A stretch of DNA of 11,008 nucleotides from an uncultured bacterium (GTDB lineage: Bacteria; Cyanobacteriota; Vampirovibrionia; Gastranaerophilales; Gastranaerophilaceae). The notes beneath the pieces were generated by a model. It saw nothing but the letters and a program-made list of their open reading frames with translations. It did no database searches and was not told where the DNA came from. The translations under genes and the position numbers were made by a program. Numbering within the stretch: the first letter of the stretch is position 1; each line of letters starts with the position of its first letter. The stretch lies in NCBI GenBank assembly GCA_937894665.1, contig CALAWF010000040.1:1-11008 (forward strand), read 5' to 3'. Of this stretch, positions 1 through 5,801 are shown one piece after another.

Positions 1-172
1 CGTTTTGAGAGACCCAAGAGCTTTGATGCCATTGAGAGAATTGATTATGGAAGCAGAAGAATTAGGCGAATTGGAAGACACTGCTTTGAAATCATTCAAA
101 AAAATCATGGCTGCAAATTGGCAATCAATCCCTGGTGCAACTCCTCAAAAGAAACCAGCAGGAACTTTTTAA
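1..172 (+). CDS. 3' end of an unidentified protein, possibly HEAT-repeat-like
   Basis: The reading frame is open from base 2 to a TAA at 170-172 and gives the last 56 residues of a protein whose start lies outside the window. The fragment begins VLRDPRALMPLRELIMEAEE and has two predicted amphipathic helices, separated by an acidic turn (ELGELED). It ends in a Pro/Lys-rich tail (TPQKKPAGTF). The DPRALMPLREL pattern followed by a second helix resembles a HEAT-type helical repeat, but this is a resemblance in a short fragment only. A strong hairpin terminator begins 25 bases after the stop, so this is the last gene of its transcript. The function is not recognised. Confidence 0.7.
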   Translation, partial: VLRDPRALMPLRELIMEAEELGELEDTALKSFKKIMAANWQSIPGATPQKKPAGTF

Positions 173-196
173 TAAGTTTTAATCTTAATAGTTATG

Positions 197-226
197 AAAA
201 AGGACGGTTTTGATACCGTCCTTTTT
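197..226 (+). terminator. Rho-independent terminator of the leftmost gene
   Basis: A perfect 12-bp stem (197-208 with 215-226, core GGACGGT/ACCGTCC) encloses a 6-base loop. The A-run on the left arm and T-run on the right arm form the outer stem. It lies just after the stop codon at 172 and could also work on the opposite strand. Confidence 0.9.
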
Positions 227-470
227 CGTGTTTAAAATTTAGTGTTTATGCTGTAATTGGCATGCCCAGTTGGGCTATTTATAAAAATTTTTTACAATTC
301 TTAATACCGTTCAAAACCATGTAAAAGCATGTCATATCATGGTTTTCCATGTATAAAAATCTAAAGACCATGTCATACCATGGTTTTTCAGGATATTGAC
401 TTCTCAAAACCCTTGCTATCTCATAAATACAACCTTTTGTTACAAAACTTCATAACAACATGATTCGACC
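227..470. other. Gene-poor intergenic stretch with hairpin and repeats
   Basis: No credible coding frame is seen here. The stretch contains a small GC-rich hairpin, GCCCA-GT-TGGGC (264-275), and then the CATG-rich repeat block listed separately. The remainder is AT-rich with no recognised RNA gene. A promoter for the next gene begins at 471. Confidence 0.5.
313..389. repeat. Cluster of CATG motifs at 10-base spacing, with a 19-bp direct repeat
   Basis: CATG occurs at 318, 328, 338, 348, 369 and 379. Within each block the spacing is exactly 10 bases, close to one DNA helical turn. A 19-base unit, CATGTCATAYCATGGTTTT, occurs at 328-346 and 369-387 with one mismatch. The block also holds inverted repeats: AAAACCATG (313-321) with CATGGTTTT (338-346), CATGG (338-342) with CCATG (347-351), and ACCATG (367-372) with CATGGT (379-384). 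It could be a protein-binding array, a folded RNA, or a dispersed palindromic repeat. The sequence does not decide between these. Confidence 0.7.
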
Positions 471-498
471 TTGAAAAAAAACTCTTATTTTTTATAAT
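471..498 (+). promoter_or_regulatory. Sigma-70-type promoter for the small Cys-rich gene
   Basis: TTGAAA (471-476) and a consensus TATAAT (493-498) are separated by 16 bases. Transcription would start near 505, leaving a leader of about 100 bases before the coding start. The leader contains a weak hairpin, AAGCC (515-519) with GGCTT (530-534), and no riboswitch that I recognise. Confidence 0.6.
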
Positions 499-604
499 TA
501 TTATATGAAGTCGGAAGCCTTGATATTATGGCTTTAGAGGAGATATAAGAGTATATTTCTTGGGATATTGATTGATAAGATAGAAAAGTGGAGATTATAT
601 AAAA

Positions 605-826
605 TTGTTTAGAAGTAGGGATATGGGAAGAGCCGTTGCAGTAAGAAGATGGACTACAACAGCGTTAGAATGTTATAAAAGAGGATGCAATTGCGAAGGT
701 TGTTTCTATAGAGATTTTTTTAGTGGTTCTTCGCAAAAATGTCAAATGAAGGCATCTGTTTTAGAACTTGTTAGAGTTATCGGTACTCCGGATGTTGAAT
801 TACCACAATTTTTAGCAGATGAATAG
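605..826 (+). CDS. Small Cys-rich protein of unknown function
   Basis: This 73-residue protein has five cysteines: C23, C28, C30, C33 and C46 counted from the TTG start. The first four form C-x4-C-x-C-x2-C (CYKRGCNCEGC), a plausible zinc or iron-sulfur site. A short helix (KASVLELVRVIG, about 49-60) follows. There is no signal peptide or membrane segment, so it is probably cytosolic. The start is uncertain. TTG at 605 has a GGAG 11 bases upstream (590-593), whereas ATG at 623 (giving MGRAVAVRRW...) has a purine-rich GTAGGG only two bases away. A good promoter at 471-498 and the clustered cysteines argue that the gene is real. No terminator separates it from hpf 73 bases downstream, so the two may be partly co-transcribed. 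The basic N-terminus and metal-site-like cysteines would fit a nucleic-acid-binding protein, but I do not recognise the family with certainty. Confidence 0.65.
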   Translation: MFRSRDMGRAVAVRRWTTTALECYKRGCNCEGCFYRDFFSGSSQKCQMKASVLELVRVIGTPDVELPQFLADE

Positions 827-837
827 ATAATATACCC

Positions 838-866
838 TTTAAAAATTATTAAATCTGTGCTATACT
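838..866 (+). promoter_or_regulatory. Extended -10 promoter for hpf
   Basis: TATACT (861-866) is preceded by TGC, giving an extended -10 element. A weak -35 (TTTAAA, 838-843) lies 17 bases upstream. The 11-mer TGTGCTATACT (856-866) also occurs in the gyrB promoter on the other strand. Confidence 0.5.
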
Positions 867-899
867 GACAAAGCAGTATTGAAAAATTGGAGGTTTTAA

Positions 900-1280
900 A
901 TGCACATTCATGTAAACGGAAGAAATATTGAAATTACAGAAGCTATTAAAGCTTACGTTAAAGAAAAAATTGGTAAAGTTGCAACTCGTTATGACCAAAT
1001 TCAAGGTATTGACGTAGTTTTGTCTGTAATTAAAAATCCTGCTGCTGAAGGAAAACATATTGCAGAAGTTACATGCAAAATGTCAACTGGTACTATTAGA
1101 TGCGAAGAAGCTGCTGAATCTATGTATGCTAGTATCGATTTGTTAGCTGACAAATTAGCTAGACAAATTACAAAATTCAAAGATAAAAATATTGGTTCTG
1201 ACAAGGCTTCAATCCGTACAGATGTTCAAAACGAAAAAGATGAAGAAGAAACAGTTGAAGTAAAAGCTATGGAAGACTAA
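900..1280 (+). CDS. hpf: Ribosome hibernation promoting factor, short form (HPF/RaiA family)
   Basis: The 126-residue protein is a member of the S30AE/RaiA-HPF family. These proteins bind the decoding region of the 30S subunit and inactivate or protect ribosomes when growth slows. The whole RaiA fold is present at about residues 1-97. It starts MHIHVNGRNIEITEAIKAYV and ends with the typical helix ESMYASIDLLADKLARQI. A charged acidic tail occupies about 110-126. It lacks the C-terminal dimerisation domain of long HPFs (about 180-190 residues), including the long LrtA-type proteins of many cyanobacteria, so it is a short form. The start is well supported by GGAGG at 889-893, six bases before the ATG. 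It has its own promoter and its own terminator. The assignment is firm. Whether it acts like HPF (100S dimers) or YfiA (inactive 70S) cannot be read from the sequence. Confidence 0.93.
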   Translation: MHIHVNGRNIEITEAIKAYVKEKIGKVATRYDQIQGIDVVLSVIKNPAAEGKHIAEVTCKMSTGTIRCEEAAESMYASIDLLADKLARQITKFKDKNIGSDKASIRTDVQNEKDEEETVEVKAMED

Positions 1281-1304
1281 TTTCTTATTCAAAAAATAGT
1301 TAAC

Positions 1305-1334
1305 AAAAAGAGGAGATTCGTTCTCCTCTTTTTT
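1305..1334. terminator. Bidirectional terminator between hpf and the XRE regulator
   Basis: A perfect 12-bp stem pairs 1305-1316 with 1322-1333 around a 5-base loop. The core is GAGGAGA/TCTCCTC with A/T outer arms, and a T-run follows on both strands. It lies between two convergent genes that stop at 1280 (+) and 1356 (-). Confidence 0.88.
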
Positions 1335-1355
1335 AGTGCAAAAAATTTTATTTAA

Positions 1356-1679
1356 TCATATCAAATCAGTTGAGATTTTATAAAGTAGTTTTAGTTTTTC
1401 TTCATTATTTGCAATATGTGAAAGATTTTTATTAATTGCAAAAATGTAATCCTCTTTTGATTTCAAATTTTGGAATGAGAATAATTGAGAAATATCTACA
1501 TTTAGTGCATTTGCAATTTTTTCAACGGTTTCTGGTTGTGGATAGTTTCTTCCCGTTTCAATTTTACTCAAACTTGTAATATCCATATTAATTAGCTCGG
1601 CAAGTTTTTCTTGAGTAATATTCAAATTTTTTCTCAAGTATTTTATTCTTTGTCCAAGTTTTGTTTTTAAATTATTCAT
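1356..1679 (-). CDS. XRE-family helix-turn-helix transcriptional regulator
   Basis: This 107-residue cytosolic protein has a Cro/C1-type HTH at about residues 8-62. It contains ITQEKLAELINM (helix 2), the recognition-helix region DITSLSKIETGRNYPQPE, and the closing helix TVEKIANALNVD with ISQLF. The remaining 45 or so residues are a short helical tail without a recognised ligand or protease domain. I chose the ATG at 1679 because AGAGG lies about five bases upstream. A TTG at 1703 would add eight residues but has no ribosome binding site. The gene is divergent from a pseudopilin gene, and the shared intergenic region has inverted repeats overlapping the pilin promoter. This regulator could therefore control that promoter or itself, which is an inference. 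There is no phage or toxin gene next to it to suggest a prophage repressor or antitoxin. Confidence 0.88.
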   Translation of the reverse strand: MNNLKTKLGQRIKYLRKNLNITQEKLAELINMDITSLSKIETGRNYPQPETVEKIANALNVDISQLFSFQNLKSKEDYIFAINKNLSHIANNEEKLKLLYKISTDLI

Positions 1680-1727
1680 TTGAACCTCTAAAATATGATA
1701 CAAGTTTTTTCTTCTAATAAAAATAGA

Positions 1728-1792
1728 CTAATAATCATAAAAAATCTTGATTAATATGCCTAACTAACATATAATATTGATTATTAGGCATA
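1728..1792. promoter_or_regulatory. Pseudopilin promoter with overlapping inverted repeats (candidate operator)
   Basis: A plus-strand promoter is formed by TTGATT (1747-1752) and TATAAT (1770-1775) with a 17-base spacer. It is bracketed by a perfect 9-bp inverted repeat, TATGCCTAA (1755-1763) and TTAGGCATA (1784-1792). A second 10-bp inverted repeat pairs CTAATAATCA (1728-1737) with TGATTATTAG (1778-1787). TTGATTA also occurs as a direct repeat at 1747 and 1777, 30 bases apart. Dyads over both the spacer and the start site are typical of repressor sites. The divergent XRE protein is the obvious candidate ligand. Confidence 0.6.
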
Positions 1793-1810
1793 AATTAATG
1801 AGGTTATTTG

Positions 1811-2533
1811 ATGTTTGAGCATAATTTTAAGAAATCAAAATGGGCTTTTACTTTGGCGGAGGTATTAATTACTATTGGGGTAATTGGTGTTGTTGCCGCA
1901 ATTACTATTCCATCTTTGGTTACAAATTATCAAAAGCGAATGACCGTAAATAGATTAAAGGCGTCTTATTCAAAATTAGCTCAAGCATTAGAGGCTGCAA
2001 GTGAAGATTATGGACCGGTTGAAGATTGGGAACTTAGTGAAACTGATGCGAACCAAACTTCATATAAAAATGCAATAACAACGTTAGTTCATGAAAGAAT
2101 AATGCCATATGCTAGAGTCATGGATGATTGTGGTCAAAATTGTCCATTACGAAGAAAAATAAAAATATGCCGTTTGAATGGTTATTGTTCATGGGGGCAT
2201 CGTGATAGTGCTTATTATACAATTTATCTTGCAGATGGTTCTAGTTGGGAATTTATGATTGATAATGATGGCAAAACTTTGAAAATTATAAAGGTATATA
2301 TTGATATAAATGGGAATGGAAGTCCTAATACATTTGGTAAAGATATTTTTACGGTGATGTTAGATGATGGGGTTAGGCTTTTGGGTTCTGATGTGAAATA
2401 TCGTAGGGCAAATCTATTAGGAAATTGTCGTCAATGTTGTAGTAAGAATGCTGGAGATTATGCCGGAGATTATTGTGGAGGTTTAATTCAACGTGATGGT
2501 TGGCAGATTTTGTCTGATTATCCTTGGAAATAG
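1811..2533 (+). CDS. Type IV pilin-like / type II secretion pseudopilin, Cys-rich
   Basis: This 240-residue protein has a class III prepilin signal. A short basic leader (MFEHNFKKSKWA) is followed by the hydrophobic stretch FTLAEVLITIGVIGVVAAIT. Processing would fall between A12 and F13, with the conserved Glu at mature position +5 (E17). Alanine rather than the usual glycine precedes the cleavage site. The globular part has eight cysteines in two groups, 107/111/120/126 and 206/209/210/222, probably disulfide-bonded outside the cytoplasm. It also has DINGNGSPNTFGKDIF (165-180), an Asp/Asn-rich loop like the calcium-binding or structural loops of pseudopilins. No assembly ATPase, platform protein or prepilin peptidase is nearby, so it is an orphan that must use machinery encoded elsewhere. 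The start is ATG 1811, seven bases after GAGG (1800-1803). The upstream TTG at 1808 is less likely. Whether it is a minor pilin or a pseudopilin is unresolved. Confidence 0.88.
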   Translation: MFEHNFKKSKWAFTLAEVLITIGVIGVVAAITIPSLVTNYQKRMTVNRLKASYSKLAQALEAASEDYGPVEDWELSETDANQTSYKNAITTLVHERIMPYARVMDDCGQNCPLRRKIKICRLNGYCSWGHRDSAYYTIYLADGSSWEFMIDNDGKTLKIIKVYIDINGNGSPNTFGKDIFTVMLDDGVRLLGSDVKYRRANLLGNCRQCCSKNAGDYAGDYCGGLIQRDGWQILSDYPWK

Positions 2534-2545
2534 TTTTTAAATGAA

Positions 2546-2577
2546 AAGGTCGGAATTTGTTTACAAATTCCGACCTT
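2546..2577. terminator. Shared terminator of the pseudopilin gene and gyrB
   Basis: A 14-bp perfect stem pairs 2546-2559 with 2564-2577 (AAGGTCGGAATTTG and its complement) around a 4-base loop. It lies between the convergent stops at 2533 and 2601. On the minus strand it is followed by a T-rich run, so it is the better terminator for gyrB. The plus-strand T-tract is weak. Confidence 0.8.
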
Positions 2578-2600
2578 GTTCTAAATATAATTATCAAATA

Positions 2601-5153
2601 TTATGTATCAATATTTGTTGCATATACGGCGTGAGTTTCGATAAAATCTCTTCTTGGTTCAACTTTATCCCCCATCAATACATCGAACAATTGATCACAA
2701 AGCATTGCATCTTCAATGTTAACCTTTAACAATGTTCTTGTTGCTGGGTCCATTGTTGTTTCCCAAAGTTGTTGAGGCATCATTTCACCCAAACCTTTGA
2801 ATCGTTGGATTTGTAATCCTTTTTGACCTCTATCATCGATTAGTTTTTGAAGTTTTTCAAATGAATTGATTTCATATTTTTCTGTATCTGTTTCTAATAA
2901 CAATCCATCTGATTCTTCAATCAAGAAATCACGAATAACTGGATAAGCAGCTTTCAATTTTTTGTATTCAGAACTCTTGATGATGTTTTGGTTAAGAATT
3001 ACGTGTTCTTCATCGTTCAAGTGAAGTATGAATGAATATTTTGCATTTTCTGCGTTGTATTTAACTTCAACTTTGTAGTTTCCTGCTTCTGAAATATTGT
3101 AGTTTTCAGCGTGGTCAACCAAGTAGTGATTTAAGTAATCACAAATTTCATTCATCTTAGCTTGATTGTCAAAATCTTCAAGTTTAATATCTGAACGAAT
3201 TAAACCTCTTAAAAATACCGCAGGGTATAAATTCAAGATTGGGTTGTTGTATGAACGATAGAATTCTGACATGTTTTTGATTAATTCTAATAATTCATCG
3301 CCTGTTTTAACATTTTTCTTTTCTTTGTCAGACAAGCTCAAGTTCTTAATACCACGTTCTTTCAACATTTTGTCTAAAACATGTTCGTTGAATAAGTATT
3401 CAGAAGTTTTACCTTGAGTAACTTTAAATAGTGGCGGTTGAGCGATATAAACATAACCGTTTTCAATCAAAGGTCTTGCATATCTAAAGAAGAATGTTAA
3501 CATCAATGTTCTGATGTGAGCACCATCGACATCGGCATCGGTCATGATAATAATTTTGTGATATCTCAATTTATCAATTTCAACTTCTTCTTCATTTCTG
3601 CTGATTTTGATACCGAAAGCCTGAACCATTGATTGAATTTCATTGTTACCATAAATTCTATCAAGTCTTGCTTTTTCAACGTTAAGAATTTTACCTCTCA
3701 AAGGCAAAATTGCTTGGAACATTCTGTTTCTGCCTTGTTTTGCAGAACCACCTGCTGAATCCCCCTCAACTAAGAAGATTTCGCATTTTTCAGGTTCTCT
3801 GTTTGAACAGTCTGCAAGTTTTCCAGGAAGAGTTGAATTTTCAAGAACGGTCTTACGTCTTGTTAATTCTCTTGCTTTTCTTGCAGCTTCTCTTGCACGT
3901 TGTGCTTGAAGTGTTTTATCTAAGATTGTTTTTGCAACTTTAGGGTTAAATTCTAACCATTCTTGCAACTTATCTCTAACTGCATCTTGGACAGCACCAA
4001 GTGCTTCTTGAGAACCTAATTTTTCTTTTGTCTGTCCTTCAAATTCAGGGTTAGGAATTTTAACAGAAACAATTGCAGTTAAACCTTCTCTAACGTCTTC
4101 ACCTGAAAGGTTAGAATCTGAATCTTTTAGGATATTATTTTTTCTTGCGTAATCATTGATAACACGAGTAATTGAGTTTCTAAAACCTGTAAGGTGAGTA
4201 CCACCTGAATGAGTGTTAATGTTGTTTGCAAATGACAAAACGCTTTCTTGATAAGAATCCGTGTATTGCATTGCAACTTCAACTTGTAAATCTCCAACTA
4301 CTTTATCAATGTAAATTGGTTTTTCGTTGATTACAGTTTTGTTTTTGTTCAAAAATTCAACATAACTTGCAATACCACCAGCGTAGTGGAAAGTTTCTGT
4401 TTCTTCTGAATCGTGGCGAGAGAAGATGATTTTTAAACCTTTATTTAAAAAAGCCATTTCTCTCAATCTGTTTGCGATAACATCACAATCAATTTCTGTC
4501 GTTTCTGTAAAAATTTCTGGATCTGGCCACCAAGTTGTTTTTGTACCAGTTTTGTCTGTTGGTTTTACTTTTTCAACAGGAGCAAGAGGTTCACCTCTCA
4601 TATATTCTTGACGCCAAACATATCCGTCTCTTGAAACTTCTACAATATATTTTTCTGATAATGCGTTTACAACTGATGCCCCAACACCGTGAAGACCGCC
4701 TGATACTTTATAACCGCCATCACCAAATTTACCGCCTGCGTGAAGTACAGTGTGTACAATTTCAAGGGCTGATTTCCCGCTGTCCGGCTTAATATCAACC
4801 GGAATACCACGACCGTTATCTTCAACAGTTACACTGTTATCTTTGTGAATTGTAACGTGAATATCTGTACAGAAACCTGCCAAAGATTCATCGATTGAGT
4901 TATCTACAATTTCATAAATATAGTGGTGCAAACCTCTTTGAGATGTTGAACCAATGTACATCCCAGGTCTTACTCTTACAGCTTCCAACCCTTCCAAAAC
5001 TCTGATGTTACTAGCATCATATTGTTTTGATGTATGAGTTTCAATTGCTTCATATTGAGCATCTGTTTGCTCATTTATTTGTGCGTCTTCAGCTGCTTTA
5101 AGAGCTTCCAACCCTTTATCATTTGTCATGTCTTGAGTGTTGTTATCTGACAT
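2601..5153 (-). CDS. gyrB: DNA gyrase subunit B
   Basis: GyrB is the ATPase subunit of the GyrA2GyrB2 type II topoisomerase, which introduces negative supercoils. The 850-residue protein has a GHKL ATPase with YEIVDNSIDESLAG (catalytic Glu E81, Asn85), DNGRGIPVD (from D112), GGLHGVG (152-158) and the transducer lysine motif QTKEKLGS (K376). The TOPRIM domain has VEGDSAGGSAKQGRN (Glu463) and TDADVDGAHIRTL (D539, D541, D543). The C-terminal tail RFKGLGEMMPQQLWETTMDP is canonical. Residues about 585-775 form a large insert between TOPRIM and the tail. It matches in place and pattern the insert of the 804-residue E. coli GyrB, which is absent from the usual 640-residue Gram-positive type. About 44 residues of acidic, low-complexity sequence precede the family start (YDASNIRVLEGLEAVR), making the protein longer still. 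GyrB rather than ParE is supported by the insert and the NID-type C-terminus. A GGGAG ribosome binding site lies six bases before the ATG. No topoisomerase neighbour is present. Confidence 0.97.
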   Translation of the reverse strand: MSDNNTQDMTNDKGLEALKAAEDAQINEQTDAQYEAIETHTSKQYDASNIRVLEGLEAVRVRPGMYIGSTSQRGLHHYIYEIVDNSIDESLAGFCTDIHVTIHKDNSVTVEDNGRGIPVDIKPDSGKSALEIVHTVLHAGGKFGDGGYKVSGGLHGVGASVVNALSEKYIVEVSRDGYVWRQEYMRGEPLAPVEKVKPTDKTGTKTTWWPDPEIFTETTEIDCDVIANRLREMAFLNKGLKIIFSRHDSEETETFHYAGGIASYVEFLNKNKTVINEKPIYIDKVVGDLQVEVAMQYTDSYQESVLSFANNINTHSGGTHLTGFRNSITRVINDYARKNNILKDSDSNLSGEDVREGLTAIVSVKIPNPEFEGQTKEKLGSQEALGAVQDAVRDKLQEWLEFNPKVAKTILDKTLQAQRAREAARKARELTRRKTVLENSTLPGKLADCSNREPEKCEIFLVEGDSAGGSAKQGRNRMFQAILPLRGKILNVEKARLDRIYGNNEIQSMVQAFGIKISRNEEEVEIDKLRYHKIIIMTDADVDGAHIRTLMLTFFFRYARPLIENGYVYIAQPPLFKVTQGKTSEYLFNEHVLDKMLKERGIKNLSLSDKEKKNVKTGDELLELIKNMSEFYRSYNNPILNLYPAVFLRGLIRSDIKLEDFDNQAKMNEICDYLNHYLVDHAENYNISEAGNYKVEVKYNAENAKYSFILHLNDEEHVILNQNIIKSSEYKKLKAAYPVIRDFLIEESDGLLLETDTEKYEINSFEKLQKLIDDRGQKGLQIQRFKGLGEMMPQQLWETTMDPATRTLLKVNIEDAMLCDQLFDVLMGDKVEPRRDFIETHAVYATNIDT

Positions 5154-5186
5154 ATACTTCTCCCTAATCTACTCAAATATAGTTAT

Positions 5187-5216
5187 AGTATAGCACAAAA
5201 GTAACTAGGTTAACAA
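5187..5216 (-). promoter_or_regulatory. gyrB promoter with extended -10
   Basis: Read on the minus strand, TTGTTA (5216-5211) and TATACT (5192-5187) are separated by 18 bases. TGC directly before the -10 makes it an extended element. A near-palindrome at 5209-5225 (GTTAACAA-A-TTGTTTAC, 7 of 8 positions symmetric) covers the -35 and could be an operator. Confidence 0.6.
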
Positions 5217-5239
5217 ATTGTTTACAATCTGCGAAAGAC

Positions 5240-5268
5240 TTGATACGTATTTGTATATGCTATAGAAT
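5240..5268 (+). promoter_or_regulatory. Promoter of the hydrogenase operon
   Basis: TTGATA (5240-5245) is followed after 17 bases by TAGAAT (5263-5268). The overlapping TGC-TATAGA (5258-5266) could instead serve as an extended -10. Transcription would start near 5273-5275, giving a very short leader before the ATG at 5286. The operon is divergent from gyrB. Confidence 0.5.
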
Positions 5269-5285
5269 AATTTTGGATGGTCTTT

Positions 5286-5780
5286 ATGAATTTTGATACT
5301 CAAAATAAAAAATTACTGATTTTTACAGGAACTCCAAGTGATAGTTCTAAAGATTTTGAATATGCTAATTTTTTCAAAAATTTTGACGGTGAAAAAATAA
5401 TCTGTGGAGGTTCTACCGCAAATTTAATTTCCCGAGAATTAAATATTCCGATAAAGATGTCTAATAATGTTATGAATATTGATGGTTTGCCGCCAAGTTT
5501 TGTTATGGATGGTGTAAATCTTGTTACTGAAGGAGTTTTGACTCTATCAAAAGCAGTAGAATATTTAAAATCTGGACGGGTTACAGGTATTGACAACCCA
5601 GCCGGAAAGTTGGTAAAATTTTTAATAGACAATGATTTTATCTGCTTTGTTGTGGGTACAAAGTTAAATCAGTCTAAAATCAATGTTATCAACTTAAAAT
5701 CAAGAAAAGAAATTATTGATGAGATGGTGTTGATTTTACAGAATAAATATTCAAAAAAAATTAGTGTACAGTATATCTAA
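5286..5780 (+). CDS. Stand-alone domain resembling the C-terminal part of hydrogenase-associated SpoIIE-type proteins
   Basis: This 164-residue soluble protein has no signal peptide or membrane segment. Three motifs stand out: CGGSTANLISRELN (40-53), DGVNLVTEGVLTLSKAVEYL (75-94) and FICFVVGTKLN (118-128). A final helix-strand segment (KEIIDEMVLI...ISVQYI) follows. From memory of the family, this CGGxTA...DLVTEGVLTL pattern belongs to the region after the PP2C/SpoIIE phosphatase domain in proteins encoded beside [FeFe] hydrogenases. Here that region is alone, without a phosphatase domain. It is the first gene of an operon with a NuoE-like ferredoxin (21 bases on) and the hydrogenase, which supports the link. 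The likely role is accessory or regulatory, and no reaction can be assigned. ATG 5286 is preferred because GGATGG ends five bases upstream. ATG 5277 would add three residues and would be nearly leaderless. Confidence 0.65.
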   Translation: MNFDTQNKKLLIFTGTPSDSSKDFEYANFFKNFDGEKIICGGSTANLISRELNIPIKMSNNVMNIDGLPPSFVMDGVNLVTEGVLTLSKAVEYLKSGRVTGIDNPAGKLVKFLIDNDFICFVVGTKLNQSKINVINLKSRKEIIDEMVLILQNKYSKKISVQYI

Positions 5781-5801
5781 TAGCATAATAGGAAGGTAAA
5801 A

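Noticed and set aside
313..389. CRISPR-like array
   Set aside because: The repeats are partly palindromic 4-19 base units with 10-base phasing and only two copies of the longest unit. There are no uniform spacers and no cas gene.
505..537. Ten-codon leader peptide in the 5' leader of the Cys-rich gene
   Set aside because: It has no ribosome binding site, no amino-acid bias and no attenuator hairpin, and its ATG is at the predicted transcript start.
849..1058. Minus-strand frame overlapping hpf
   Set aside because: It is antisense to a clear HPF gene and to its promoter, with no recognisable protein features.
1680..1703. Longer XRE protein starting at TTG 1703
   Set aside because: There is no ribosome binding site. 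The extra eight residues are not part of the HTH fold, and the ATG at 1679 has AGAGG in the right place.
3710..4792. Several plus-strand frames of 60-85 codons opposite gyrB
   Set aside because: They are leucine- and phenylalanine-rich shadows of the GyrB reading frame, with no ribosome binding sites.
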